Part shown: positions 47,560 through 58,496 of the stretch, piece after piece
How the letters are laid out: each line of letters opens with the position of its first letter
Numbering within the stretch: position 1 is the stretch's first letter
Source: Drosophila persimilis
Lineage: Eukaryota > Arthropoda > Insecta > Diptera > Drosophilidae
Direction of reading: 5' to 3'
Assembly (NCBI RefSeq): GCF_003286085.1
Contig: NW_020825534.1
Span: forward strand, 1 to 64,000
DNA: 64,000 nucleotides
The notes under the pieces: generated by a model
What the model saw: the letters and a program-made list of their open reading frames with translations, nothing else
Told to the model about the DNA's origin: nothing
The model's database searches: none
Program-made: the position numbers and the translations under genes

Positions 47560-48428
47560 TTGGATTTTTTTTGCGACATTGCAAAGGACAAAGGTTGGTG
47601 ATCTTTATGTATTTCAATTCCACTCACTCCGTATAAATAATTTCGCAAATTTTTTAATGCCCATACAATAGCTAATAATTCATTTTTATTAGTAGCATAT
47701 AATTGCTCGGTTTTACTTAAAGTTTTAGAAATAAATGTTATGGGATTCCCATCTTGCGACAAAACTGCACCTATTGCTATGTCCGATGCATCTGTGGTTA
47801 ATGTGAATTTTTTATTGTAATCTGGTTGTACTAATTCAATATTTGCTATTAAACTGTCCTTTAAATTATTAAATGCTCCAATTGCTGGTTCATCCAGCTG
47901 TATTAATGTTTTCTTGGATGCCCTTCGTGAAACTTTCCCATTTACTCCACTCAGATATTTTGTTAATTGTTTGGCAATTGTGGCATAATTTCGGACAAAT
48001 TTTCTGTAATACCCTGTTAGTCCTAAGAAGCTACGTAGCTCTCTGATATTTTTAGGAATTGGATAGTTTTGTATTGTGGAGATTTTGTCTGTTTCTGTTT
48101 TAATGATATTTTGGGAAACAATGTATCCCAGAAATTTGGTTTCCAATTGAAAGAATTTAGACTTTTCTAGGGAAATTTTCATGTTAGCGTTTTGCAATAT
48201 CTGTATTATATGAATTAGATCTTTATAATGTTGTTCTATAGTTTTTGAAAATATTATTATATCGTCCATATAGACGTGACAAGTTTTCCCAACTTGTTCT
48301 CTAAGTATATCGTCCATTGCCCTTTGGAAAATTCTGGGAGCGTTCGTCAATCCCATAGGCATTCTTAGAAATTCATATTTGCCGTTATTTATGGAAAAAG
48401 ACGTTTTTTCAATATCTGATTCCCTCAT
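47553..48428 (-). pseudogene. Errantivirus reverse transcriptase and RNase H (copy C)
   Basis: Contains the palm motif VYMDDIIIFSK (about 48270), the thumb/connection SFLGLTGYYRKFVRNYA (about 48010), and RNase H with LTTDASDIAIGAVL (about 47790) and TNKNELLAIVWAL. The frame stops just after a run of eight T (A on the coding strand) near 47565; one base fewer would restore the frame into the next block, so the break is a homopolymer slip. Confidence 0.8.
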
Positions 48429-48483
48429 TAAATCTGATAGAAACCTGACTCTAGATCAATGGCCGAGAAATACTTTGCCTTAC

Positions 48484-49227
48484 CTAAATTGGCAAGGTAA
48501 TGGTGTTTTCATTAAGTTTCTTAACGTCTATTACTAATCTATGTTTAGGAGTTCCGTCCTCGTTTACTCCCTTCTTTGGTACTACTATTACCGGTGAATT
48601 ATATGGGCTTTTACTAGGTCTGATTATACCTTCATCTAACATTTTACTTATTTCGTTATTAACGAAATCGTTAACCGAATAAGCGTATGGATACGGCTTG
48701 CCATATACCGGTCTATCATGTTCAGTGTTAATCTCTCCTTTTATATCCGTTCTGAACGGTAACTGTAAATTTATATTGGCATGGTCTTCTTCGATGATAG
48801 ATACCATTTTCTCTCTGAGATTTTCTAAATTGTCCTCTTTGTAGGTTATTGCGTTATACAATTTCATTTTTTTCAATTCAGAATTTGCATAACTTTGTAT
48901 GTCGGATATTTCTACGACGGCGCGTTCAGGATTTTGGCATCCCAAACTTTTAAATTGTTCATTGTCGGATAATTCAACGACGGCGTGTTCAGGATTCTTT
49001 AATCCAAAACTATTCGAACTTTTAGTGTCGGATAATTCAACGACGGCGTGCTCAGGATATTTTAATCCCAAACTATTAAAACTTTGGATGTCGGATAATT
49101 CAACGACGGCGGGTTCAGGATATTTGAATCCCAAACTATTGACGGATAATTCTTCGTCGGCGTGCTCAGGATTTTTTGATCCCAAGCTATATAAACTTCC
49201 TTCTATCTTTACTGAATCACTTTTCAT
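48484..49227 (-). pseudogene. Errantivirus repeat linker and reverse transcriptase start (copy C)
   Basis: The first part holds about five degenerate 21-residue repeats (SLGLKYPEHAVVELSD type; 63-base period, about 48930-49190). After them comes the RT N-terminal block with RPVYGKPYPYAYS, VIVVPKKG and HRLVIDVKKLN. The frame then stops at about 48484, with the following RT residues in another frame, a lesion common to copies A-C. In A and B only the last repeat remains. Confidence 0.7.
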
Positions 49228-49384
49228 TTCTTTTTCTTCTTCAAAATATTTTTTATTATATATTCCTTCAACGGAAGGAACCTTCTATAAAGGCTAATTT
49301 GTTTAAAGAAAGGACCTCGTCATATATTAGTTTCTCCTCATTGTCTTTATAACTTAAAATCCCCTTTCCTGTATCAATAACAGC

Positions 49385-49603
49385 TCAGATTTTCTTTAAT
49401 AGGTTAAATCCTATTAGTAAATCTGCCTCCATTCCATCTATTTCGTAAAACACTTGTTTTGTGTTGAAAATAGTTATATTATGGAAATATTTAATTATTG
49501 AAAACCCATTCACTGTAGCACCTTTCTTATAAATTGATACTTCTTTTTTATTTTCGTAAATTCCCTTTTCTATATAACAGGAAGTTGCTCCCGTATCTAT
49601 CAA
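49385..49603 (-). pseudogene. Errantivirus aspartic protease (copy C)
   Basis: 72 codons with the active-site motif MIDTGATSCYI at the start and LLIGFNLL near the end, the two hallmarks of retroviral-type proteases. The size fits one subunit of the dimeric enzyme. It lies between gag and pol, as expected. The frame is separate from gag and from the repeat linker. Confidence 0.75.
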
Positions 49604-49656
49604 AACTTTTAATTCTCTGTTTATTTTTTTATCTACTCCTTTTAAGTAGGGCAGAC

Positions 49657-50910
49657 CTACTTCGGGGGCTGATCTAAAAAATGATCCTCCTCAATGTTAT
49701 TTATTCGCATTGCCTTATTAGCCGGTTGTTCCGACGTTTCATTTGGTTTTCGTTTCTGCGCTTGATTTGCGTTAGACTGATTATTCGGTACTACGTTTGC
49801 CCTAAAATGCTGAGCCTGGTTATAATTGTTATTATTTCTCCTATAATAACCATTAGTGTTCTCCCGATAATTTCTATTATTATTAATATTATTATTTCCC
49901 CTGAATTGATTGCTGTTCTGTCGGTTCTGGATTTGTATCGATTCGTATACATCCATTGGTTCTGGGGCCTGATTTTGTTGTCTACTACCCAAGAAATAGG
50001 GTTGTCCCCATGAAATGTTATTCCTCTGAAAATCCCTTTTTTGGTCGAATGGTGAACTATTAGTCCTTGGTTGTCGTTGGTTGAATCTTAAGGTATTGTA
50101 ATTATTATTCCCTGAATTTCTGGGGCCACTGAATTGGTAGGCAAATTGGGCCCGAATGTTATTTGATTGCAATTCCTGTACCTTTGCCAAGGCATTCGGT
50201 AAATCTGGGGGAATCAATGAAAATAGGATTTCTGCAATGCCGCCGTTTAGGCCAGTGACAAAAATGCGTAAGGCATTGTCTCTAATTTTTTTATTTGGTT
50301 CTTTGGTGATTTCACTATCCTTTCCGTGAGTCATTATTGTCTTATTTATTAACAGGGCCATTTTCTTGTTAACCTCGTTATAGAAATCTATTATTGAAAG
50401 GTTCCCTTGTCGGAGAACGCTTAACTCCTGTTCTATTATGTAAATTGGTCTCTTGTCACTGTAAACAAAGTCAAGTCGTGAAAGTATGGCATCAAAATTT
50501 AAAACTGTCCCGTGGTTGGTCAGTGCGTCATGTGCTGGTCCTGTTATTTTGTTTCTCAAAATTGTTAAGGCAATATAATATTGCTTACTTCCTTTCTTAT
50601 ATAATTTCACTGCAGTTTCTGCACCTTCCCTCCATCCTACGTATTGGTTTAATCCACCATTGAAAATTGGTAGGGATTCTATTACTTTTAATGTGGTGTC
50701 ATCTTTGATTGTCTCATCTATTGTTTCTGCCTGATAATCTGATACCTGATCGGATTTAGTTTCTATTTGTTGTTTCAAATTTACTATTTGCTCCTGTACT
50801 TGTGAAATTTGAAGTGCTATCAATTGTTTGACCAGATCTGCAGTGAGATCGGTCCTTGTTTGTGAGTTAATCATTCTTAATTTTTCAAACTCTAAATTTA
50901 GTTGATCCAC
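49657..50910 (-). pseudogene. Errantivirus gag (copy C), 5' end cut
   Basis: About 417 open codons with a capsid-like region (LPIFNGGLNQYVGW near the start; LRNKITGPAHDAL; LSIIDFYNEVNKK) and a C-terminal third rich in Asn, Gln and Arg that would bind RNA instead of a zinc knuckle. The codon at 50910 is GTG, not ATG; upstream sequence is a short duplication and then a LINE, so the original start is uncertain. A later in-frame ATG occurs about 13 codons downstream. Confidence 0.75.
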
Positions 50911-50962
50911 CTTAAATTTTTCTTATATGTTAGTTGATCCACCTTAAATTTTTCTTATATGT
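50900..50962. repeat. 32-bp direct duplication at the gag-LINE joint
   Basis: A 31-base block beginning AGTTGATCCACCTTAAATTT occurs at 50900-50930 and again at 50932-50962, exactly where errantivirus gag meets LINE ORF2. Confidence 0.85.
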
Positions 50963-51975
50963 TTGTGTTTATAATCTTGACCACCGCTGGACTTAAACCT
51001 AATGAACCTGTTGAAAAGGGTCCTGCAGCTTTTACGTAGGATGTCTATTTGTTTTGACCACCAGGGGGGTTTCTTTTTCCCCCTAGGTTTGCTAGAGGGG
51101 CATGCTGCCGCGAAGGCTTTGTTGCATGCCTCTGTGAACCTGTTCACTAGGCGATCTAGGTCGTCTTTTGTGTCAGGGCATGATGGTGCTTTGGAGGGGA
51201 GTAAGTCCTCCAGGGCTGAGCTATATTTTTCCCAGTTGGCTTTCCTGGGATTAATATAGTCCTTAGGTTTCGGACACTCGAGGGATAGTGTGGTCTCGAT
51301 GTATCTGTGGTCAGAGAAGGAGTGGTCATCAAGGACTTGCCAACTCTTGACTATGTCTAACAGGTTGGAAGACACTAGGGTGATGTCAATAACCTCCTGT
51401 CGATTTTTAATTATAAAAGTGGGGTCGTTGCCCCGATTACAAATAAATAGATTTGAGTTAAGGATGAAGCTGAAAAGTGACTCACCCCTTACATTTGTGT
51501 TCGAGCTCCCCCATTGAGTGTGGTGAGCGTTGGCATCGCAACCTATTAATAGGTCTATGTCCGACCTCTCGCTGTCTCTGGCTAGTTTGCGAACAAGGTC
51601 GTTGGGGGGATCGTTTCCCTCATGGGCCATGTAGGACGACATCAGCCTTAGATGTGTCCCTTTCAGCTCTAGGCTTGCCGCCGTGTTGTCGCTATCGCTA
51701 TAATTATGGAGCAGAAAGATATTAAGGTGCTTTCTGGCGAGAATGCAGGTGCGGGTTTTACCTTCATGTTGAGCTACAATTATCTTGTACTCCTTCGACC
51801 CTAATCCACAAACCTTGTCTCCCACTATCCAAGGTTCCTGGATCAGGGCTACGTCTGCTCCGCTCTCTTCGAGGCGGAGTATAAGAGCAGCGGATGCTGC
51901 TTTACAGTGGTGGAGATTGATCTGAAGGAGCCTCAGGGACATCCTTAGTGTTCTCCACCACTGTAATGTCGGCAT
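50944..51975 (-). pseudogene. LINE ORF2 endonuclease, truncated before the reverse transcriptase
   Basis: The endonuclease nicks target DNA to start reverse transcription. Motifs: LQINLHHCKAAS (first Asn), IQEPW (catalytic Glu), LLIGCDANAHHTQWG (Asp/Asn pair) and DDHSFSDHRYI (catalytic Asp-His). The natural start is probably the ATG of MSLRLLQINLHH, about 10 codons into the open frame; 51975 is the frame limit. It overlaps the end of ORF1 by about 70 bases in another frame. The frame ends at the joint with the 32-bp duplication. Confidence 0.8.
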
Positions 51976-53426
51976 CCGGATCGTCCTCGACTTCCTCGTG
52001 GCAACACATCGCCTCGAAGTCGCATCTCAGCGTGCCATCGGTGGAGTAGCCCTCTGGGTCTATCTCTGTGTGATCGTCGGGTGCTTCGATCTCCGAGGCA
52101 GCGTCCTGCTCGACTGGCTTGTCGACAGGACGTGCCTCGGCCGCCGCATCCGACTTGTAGACCTTTACGGTCACAGAGCTGAACCCAAAATTGAGCTCGC
52201 CTTTGGCAGCCTCAATCGGGGCCAGCGACTCTTTGTTGAGGACGACCACCGCCTGGTTTGTGGGGCCCTGTGTCGTCTCAACTTTGACCACCTTCCAATC
52301 CGCTGTTGGGAGGTGGGGGTTGCATCTTTGCAGCATTTTTAGGATGCGCTCCGGCTCCTTCATGGAAGCGGGCACCCAGACTCTCGCCCTTGGTCTACTG
52401 GGCACTTCGCTCCAGTCTACAGCGACGAGCTTCGCCCCTGGGTAGACTTCCCCGACTTGCGCTACCGCTGCTTTGTACAGCTGTACGGAGCGCTCATCTT
52501 CACAGGCTACGATTTTTATGCAGCCCTGGTACCAGCCCATGTCTCTGCAGACGGGGGGGGGGGGGTCCAGGCTGCTTTTCCAACAGCTCGAAGCAGCGGT
52601 CGGCCAGTGCCGCTTCCACCCACTTCCACTGGTTCCTAGGGATCCGGGAGTCCACGCTGCCTTTGTCCAGGACGCCAATCAGCGTCCTTTCTCTGGCAAT
52701 CTGCGCGAACGATGCGTTAGGCAGCACTCTGGAGCGCTTCGGTGTCGGCCTCGGAGTCTCCTGCGAGCGCTGCCTTTTTTGCTGAGGGGCTTCCTTCTTC
52801 GGTGCTTCCTTGCCAAAGTTCGGCAGCACCTTCGAGGCCCACTCGACCTTCTTAATCCATTTGTCCGTCGGGCTGGACATCTGGCTTGCGTTCTGCCGAC
52901 GGAGTATGTTGCCAGCACTCCTTCTGTCGGCATATGTAAAGGATTTGGCTTTGACACTAGTAGATGGTGACTCCTCCTCCTCCACTTTACCAGCAGGCAG
53001 AGCAGCCGCAGGATTGCATAGCCACTCTGCCAAGGTATCGGTTTTGGGAGCCAATTCACCACCCACCCCGACACCGGGATGGGACCCCTTTGGGCTCTCC
53101 CTAGCATCTTCCGCCGCGCAGGTTTTCCCTGCTGATTTGCGGGTCGGGCCAGGCCTTTGGGCCGCTGCCTTCCCCTGTTTGGGATTGCTCCCTGTTGGCA
53201 TTTGGGGAGTGCCAGACTCATTTTGTTTGTTTTTAAATTCTTCCATTCTATTCCCACGAGCTGCAGAGAAGGGGTACGGTCCGTCCGGGCAGAGATCCAC
53301 GTTGCCCGGATAAGGCATACTTAGAACAGGGGGCTGCCAAGTCCCTGAGCTCTCCGTTAACGACTGGGCTAGTTTTATATACCGGGCCCCCAGCCAGGCT
53401 GACTCTCGGCACGGGTCGAATAACAT
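51902..53426 (-). pseudogene. LINE ORF1 (Gag-like), frameshifted at a run of 13 G
   Basis: The N-terminal part (53426-52500) is hydrophilic and Lys/Arg/Pro-rich with a basic QQKRQRSQETPRPTPKRSR stretch, fitting nucleic-acid binding. After WKWVEAALADRCFELLE the frame shifts at G13 (52553-52565 on the plus strand) and homology continues in the frame ending at 51902 (GCIKIVACEDERSV, then ADWKVVKVE). No zinc knuckle is seen before the end. The likely initiator is the Met of MEEFKNKQNES (about 53246), as upstream codons look like 5' UTR. Confidence 0.65.
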
Positions 53427-53630
53427 TCTTAGTCCGGCCCGGTGTGAGCTGAATGTGGGGGGTTGGGATGTGGGTAGGTAGTGTGTAGGGATAGGGGAGT
53501 GTGTGAGCTACTTATACGAGGCGGCACCACAAGCGCATCGTCAGTGTTGCTACTTCGCGAACACCCGCTGGCTGTCCGGGGCTGCTTATTTTCGGTACTC
53601 TCCCTAGGGATGTCCGATTATTCGCAGCTG

Positions 53631-53661
53631 ACCTACCTATATGACCTGTATATAGGTAGGT
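53631..53661. other. 12-bp perfect stem-loop in the LINE 5' region
   Basis: ACCTACCTATAT pairs with ATATAGGTAGGT around a 7-base loop GACCTGT. Position near the LINE 5' end suggests an RNA structure, but the function is unknown. Confidence 0.6.
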
Positions 53662-53740
53662 CGTTCGCTATCCGCAACCTGCGACCCGTCCGGTGGCCTC
53701 AGCTAGGCCCCCTTTGAGCCACCTCACGAGCTCATCAGAC

Positions 53741-54056
53741 CAGAAATTAATATGTAAATAGTACTAAAATTGTGAATTAATTTGAAGTTGGCGCGTTACA
53801 TTATGTACGTATAAAGAAGCGCAATCGATAGTATCAATAGTATCGAGCCAAAACGATCTGAATTATGATCACTAGATTTAAGAGATATATACGAAATAAA
53901 ACGAACGAGCAAGGAACTACATCGAGCGAATTAAGGAAGGTCTGAATTGTGTAGACGGATTCCACTGGAAAACTGTTGGAGGGACTTAGCTCGTACAGTA
54001 ATGTTTCCATAAATAATGTTATATGTTGCACCTAGTAATAAGAACATAAGTAAAAA
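53741..54056. other. AT-rich gap between the LINE and the right Helentron
   Basis: No coding or repeat family recognised. Contains the near-repeat ATCGATAGTATCAATAGTATCGA near 53824, given here as partial inverted copies of ATCGATA/TATCGA. Confidence 0.4.
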
Positions 54057-54072
54057 CGAGGGGGAACGTTGT

Positions 54073-54096
54073 GAGCCGCGGCAAAGGCCGCGGCTC
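54073..54096 (-). other. 3' terminal hairpin of the right Helentron
   Basis: Same 10-bp stem and AAAG loop as at 13777-13800, 16 bases from the element end. Confidence 0.85.
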
Positions 54097-54599
54097 TACT
54101 TTATACCCGGTACTCAGTCAGTATATACGTGAGCTTATGATCTACATACATGTATGTAAGTTATAAAATATATTTTATACATAAACGCCGCTCGAATTAG
54201 CTCCCAATTTAATACATTAAATTGGTACCCAGGGAACACCACGGGGAGGCCATCACGATGCAATGGGGTCACTCTAGCCAAAATATAATCTTGGGGACCT
54301 ACGAATCGACTTGAGCTGCTTTTAAAAGCATTTTTAAGCTCCATATTCCCCAAAAATTAAAAACAGGATTCCAATCCTTTATAAAAAATATCTAAACTAA
54401 CAAGAATACCTATATACATACATAGAAATGATTAATAATAGAACTATTTCAACCTAAACTTAATTAACAAAATAATAAAACGGATAAAAATGAAAAAGGT
54501 TTAACAAAGGTAAAGATTAAAGAATTAATATAATTCAGAATACGGCTAAATAATACAAAATATTAAATATTTACACTAATGCCTGATTACCAAAAAAGT

Positions 54600-57500
54600 T
54601 TAGTCTTCTGCCTCTCTAACATTAACTAAAATTCCACTATGATAACTATAGATAGTCTCAAAGGTGCGCGCGGTGGCCCTGCTATCGGAAATGTTTGAAA
54701 ACGCCCAGTCAATATGCGTATCGCAATTGGTTGTGGACGAGTTCAAATCTAACAATGACCTACAATTCCTTTCTGAAAGGAATTCATAAATTTTCTTACA
54801 GCAACCTGAAAGGGAATGAAGGCATAAATTAAAATCTCCTAACACTACGGAATTTCTATCTAAAAATGGATGCCGTTGAAATAAGACCTCAAATTCTGCT
54901 TCGAACTTTCGCAACGGATACGTGGGGGTTCTGTAAATAACAATAAAACCGACAGATTTGTACTTAAACAAAGCATACTCGAACACTGGAGATGCTAAGT
55001 TCCCGGAATCCGCATAATATCGATTACTTTCAATAATACTACAATGATTCAAAAGTTCATTCCTAACGAATATTAGAATGCCTCTTTTCGGTCTAGCTCC
55101 GCTGGCTACGGACTGGCAATCTAACCGCACTGCTGTGGAAAAGCCAGGAATATTATAAGCTTCATTAGAGTATGTGGAAGCCTCAACGAAGCACAAAATA
55201 GAAGATTTGAGCATTAGCTGATCAGAACAGACATCGATAAAATGGCAGTGCAAGCTTTCCGTATTATGGAAGAAAATATTTAATTCGGACGGATTGAGTA
55301 AACAATCGAAGTGGGTGTGAAGTAACTTAGCGGAACGCAAGTTCTCCATCTCTTTCGCGACAGGACAGTCCCGCTTGGGTCTCGAAGGAATGAGTGGTCC
55401 AACGATATAAAGTCCGTTCGCACTGGTGGCCCTACTACAAGCTACATACAATGCTTCTCTTTGCATATTGGATGAAGTGTGGACGACCACTTTGCTGTAT
55501 GTTGCTCCCTGACTCTTATGAATAGTTATAGCTTCAGCAGCTACAATCGGAAACTGTTTTCGGTCAATAGTAACTTGTTCATTTTGATGGTATTGAAAAC
55601 TTTTTGTAGTTTTCTGAACTGGGGTCCAAGAAGATTCGTTACTATGGCTGCGCTTTGACCGTGCGTTAACTCCTACGCTTTCCTCGAGAAAATGTATCCA
55701 AAGAAGTTCGGGAGTATTGGATGAGCTGAGATCTATCTGCATTAAAACACCAGTGGCTCCGTTAACAAGACCATCTGATGTATCTACATTGACTGTCATC
55801 ATATATTTAGCCGTGGTTTTGAGAACCAATGAAGTGCACAAGCCTTGTGTATTCGAAGTTTTGAAACTCTTAACAGAGTCCAGATATTTTGTTTTGATGT
55901 CTGGGTTAAGATGCTCGGCTTTGATGGAGTCTAAAGCTATTGAAGTATATTCTGCAGTCATAATCGATGATAGCTTCTCCTTATTGTACTTATCTGTCTC
56001 GCTATTGCTATAAAATAAGTGGATCGCATCTCTTGGTGCTTCACTGCCGTGAACTATTCGGTCCCTAAGCAATTGAATATCTTCTGACGTCATTACGGCC
56101 GATGCCATGTTATTTAGTGCGGTTTCAAAAGGTTGGTCATCTCGCTGTCGCATTATCTCTGTAAGTTCGAAAAACTTGAAGCCATCCCAGAGACTAGAGC
56201 CAACTATCGCACTGTATGGATTATGCGCCCCTGATGAGGATTTGAATATCCAACGATCACCTACTGGACATAACTGCCTTAGATCGCCAAACACGATAAC
56301 AGAAATGCCACCGAAAGGACTCTCGGGCCTTGAAAATATTTGTTTTAGACGCATATCCAAATATGAAAACATTTTTTCACCGACCATAGAAATTTCGTCA
56401 ATTATAAGAATTTTAAGATCAATAAATCTTGAACGCAAGGTATTTAACAAATCTGGACCCAATTGTTTAAAAGCATGGTTGGATTGATTGAGAGGTAAAG
56501 AAAACATTGAGTGAAGTGTGGCACCTCCAATACCAAATGCAGCTTTTCCTGTGGGAGCACACAGCAGAACTTTAACAGTTTCTGGGTTAGATCCTGGTCT
56601 ACGATTAAACTCCTGGGAAATGGTCTGAAAAATGGTAGATATGGTTCTACTCTTGCCGACGCCTGCGCCGCCACCTACAAACTCATAAAAAACTGCCTTA
56701 TTTCTCACATTATGCAGAACATGGGTGAGATAGGGTTTTTGCTTCAAATTAAGCGATCTAATCAAATTAGCTAAAATATTAAGGGAAACAATAGGAGGAA
56801 GCTTAATTAGTCGAATACTTCTATCTTGATCCGCTGCCTGGTCATTCAAGTTCAGAACATTTATCTGGGAACTTATTTCTGGAATCGCTAAAGCCCTAAA
56901 CTCCTCAGCAATTGCCTCATCAACTACCTCTTCACCTTCCTCCCTATTCTCTTGGGCTTCCATGGCCCTCCTAAGCGCGTCTTCCAAATCTCCTAATGCA
57001 TTGAATTTTTGGAAATTTGAATTTACCAACTCCTGATGATTATTATAAAGATCCTCGCAATTTACGCTCACTAAATCTTTCTCTTCATCTCTCCACGGAT
57101 AAAACAGCATAGCTAATGCTCTAAAATAGTTTGACCTATCTGTATTTATATTAAACCTCATATATTTTAAAATGGACGGCTTAGTTCTTTCCCTAATAAA
57201 ACCACTATTATCGCGGAGAGGGATAAAAACTTCTACTTGTGCCTCATTTTCTTCGTCCTCTTCATCATCTCTATTTTTCCAGGTTCTTTTCCCGTTTTTA
57301 GAAAATTCATAATTTGCTGCAAAATCGGCTAGACACAGGCCCTCAAGATCAGTTGGTCTTTGTTCATACCGCTCCAGCAATCCTTTGACGAATATGTCAG
57401 TGGACTCCTGATGCATATTTTGTAGGATGCTTGTGGATTTGAGCATTCGAACTCGTTGCTCTGGAGGGAAAGTATTTACTTGAACACATTTGTTGCTAGT

Positions 57501-58451
57501 TCCGGACAACGGAATTCCTAGACAACAATATACGGCTTCCTGAGCAGATATCTCAGTGCCAGAAATAAATTTGTGACCAATATGCTGTAGCTTTTGTCTA
57601 ATCGTGTAATTGCCCCCTTGAACTTCTTTTGCCGCCTCGCGCATAAGCTTTGAAATACCCCTTTCGGTTTTATTTACATAATTTATTATATAGCTACAGC
57701 ATGCATAAGGGTCCAAAATGTATTGGATATCCATATTGGCCCTTTGCATTGAAATGATGTGTTTATTATAAGCATTAATGCAAATTTCAGCAAATGACCT
57801 TTTTAGAAAAATGTGTGGTTTCTTTAAACCAGAAGAAATTGCATATTTGTAGTCCTCGTAATTGAGGCTCACTTGTTCGTGCGAAAGAAAGTTCTCAAAT
57901 ATGCTCAAGTGATCAATCATATCAGAGGATTGATCAGAATTCAGTAGGTCTTGAATTTTCTTATAATTTCCTTGGTGAAAATCAAGGTTTGGAGTTTCCT
58001 CCGGCAGTGGACTCAATATCTCCGTTTGGGGCATTGGAGGGTATGGAATACCGAATCTACAAACTTTTTTTCCACTTTTATTGGCTTTTTTAAGACATGA
58101 CATGTCCTTATGCCGATGCTTTTGGTATTCAACATACGGAGCTAATTCAGAGTCTGTGACATCTACTGTAATATGTTTGTTAATGAAGGCTATAACTGTT
58201 GAAATTGACTCTGTACTGGTTAAGTCCACTGCTGGGGCATCTTTCAGCCAAAACATGCCGTGAATATGGGGGGAACCTCTTTGTTGGAATTCAACACGCC
58301 AATAATATTTGATGACGAAGTTTTCCCCGAAAATGCCCTCCCGATTCCTCATAACTTTTAAAATCTCGCGATACCTATAATCGAAATACCTAGCACAAGT
58401 AACTGGATCTGCCCTGATAAGACGCTCCTTTTCGGTGTAGGGTAGATTCAC
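54600..58451 (-). CDS. Helentron Rep, PIF1-type helicase and endonuclease domains
   Basis: A 1283-codon open frame, the catalytic core of the transposition protein. The Rep (HUH) domain nicks DNA: PHIHGMFW at residues 61-68 and YIINYVNK at 254-261. The helicase unwinds it: Walker A GGGAGVGKS at 593-601, LIIDEISMVG, IVFGDLRQL, IHKSQGATYS and LYVACSRA. The last ~220 residues resemble an AP endonuclease (VVLGDFNLCL, then HIDWAFSN near the end), typical of Helentrons. The nominal start is within the original protein; the true frame begins upstream at 61832 and is interrupted by TAG at 58499-58497. An internal start could make this core, but without the N-terminal DUF6570 part. Overlaps no host gene. 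Confidence 0.8.
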   Translation of the reverse strand: MNLPYTEKERLIRADPVTCARYFDYRYREILKVMRNREGIFGENFVIKYYWRVEFQQRGSPHIHGMFWLKDAPAVDLTSTESISTVIAFINKHITVDVTDSELAPYVEYQKHRHKDMSCLKKANKSGKKVCRFGIPYPPMPQTEILSPLPEETPNLDFHQGNYKKIQDLLNSDQSSDMIDHLSIFENFLSHEQVSLNYEDYKYAISSGLKKPHIFLKRSFAEICINAYNKHIISMQRANMDIQYILDPYACCSYIINYVNKTERGISKLMREAAKEVQGGNYTIRQKLQHIGHKFISGTEISAQEAVYCCLGIPLSGTSNKCVQVNTFPPEQRVRMLKSTSILQNMHQESTDIFVKGLLERYEQRPTDLEGLCLADFAANYEFSKNGKRTWKNRDDEEDEENEAQVEVFIPLRDNSGFIRERTKPSILKYMRFNINTDRSNYFRALAMLFYPWRDEEKDLVSVNCEDLYNNHQELVNSNFQKFNALGDLEDALRRAMEAQENREEGEEVVDEAIAEEFRALAIPEISSQINVLNLNDQAADQDRSIRLIKLPPIVSLNILANLIRSLNLKQKPYLTHVLHNVRNKAVFYEFVGGGAGVGKSRTISTIFQTISQEFNRRPGSNPETVKVLLCAPTGKAAFGIGGATLHSMFSLPLNQSNHAFKQLGPDLLNTLRSRFIDLKILIIDEISMVGEKMFSYLDMRLKQIFSRPESPFGGISVIVFGDLRQLCPVGDRWIFKSSSGAHNPYSAIVGSSLWDGFKFFELTEIMRQRDDQPFETALNNMASAVMTSEDIQLLRDRIVHGSEAPRDAIHLFYSNSETDKYNKEKLSSIMTAEYTSIALDSIKAEHLNPDIKTKYLDSVKSFKTSNTQGLCTSLVLKTTAKYMMTVNVDTSDGLVNGATGVLMQIDLSSSNTPELLWIHFLEESVGVNARSKRSHSNESSWTPVQKTTKSFQYHQNEQVTIDRKQFPIVAAEAITIHKSQGATYSKVVVHTSSNMQREALYVACSRATSANGLYIVGPLIPSRPKRDCPVAKEMENLRSAKLLHTHFDCLLNPSELNIFFHNTESLHCHFIDVCSDQLMLKSSILCFVEASTYSNEAYNIPGFSTAVRLDCQSVASGARPKRGILIFVRNELLNHCSIIESNRYYADSGNLASPVFEYALFKYKSVGFIVIYRTPTYPLRKFEAEFEVLFQRHPFLDRNSVVLGDFNLCLHSLSGCCKKIYEFLSERNCRSLLDLNSSTTNCDTHIDWAFSNISDSRATARTFETIYSYHSGILVNVREAED

Positions 58452-58496
58452 TGCTTCTTCTTCGCTAATGATCTCCCTATCTACGTTTTTTTTGAG

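Larger units (their letters stand above)
45195..50931 (-). mobile_element. Errantivirus (insect endogenous retrovirus, gypsy group), copy C, no LTRs
   Basis: Minus-strand order gag (50910), protease, pol, env, as in errantiviruses. It is the fullest of three related copies: it still has gag, protease and the RT/RNase H block deleted from A and B. It shares with them the integrase frameshift, the break in the RT start and the env-DINE joint, so all three descend from one defective insertion. Neither LTR is present: env runs into a DINE and gag runs into a LINE. Confidence 0.85.
50944..53740 (-). mobile_element. R1/LOA-clade-like LINE, 3' half missing
   Basis: Minus-strand order: 5' UTR (to about 53740), ORF1 with a Gag-like basic protein, overlapping ORF2 beginning with an AP-type endonuclease. 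ORF2 stops before the reverse transcriptase, where errantivirus gag begins. LINEs usually lose their 5' end, so loss of the 3' half reflects a later break or insertion. The right border is approximate. The clade is judged from the endonuclease and ORF1 style only. Confidence 0.7.

Noticed and set aside
51998..53313. Plus-strand frames of 110-167 codons opposite LINE ORF1
   Set aside because: They are GC-driven shadows; homology and the ORF1-ORF2 order are on the minus strand.
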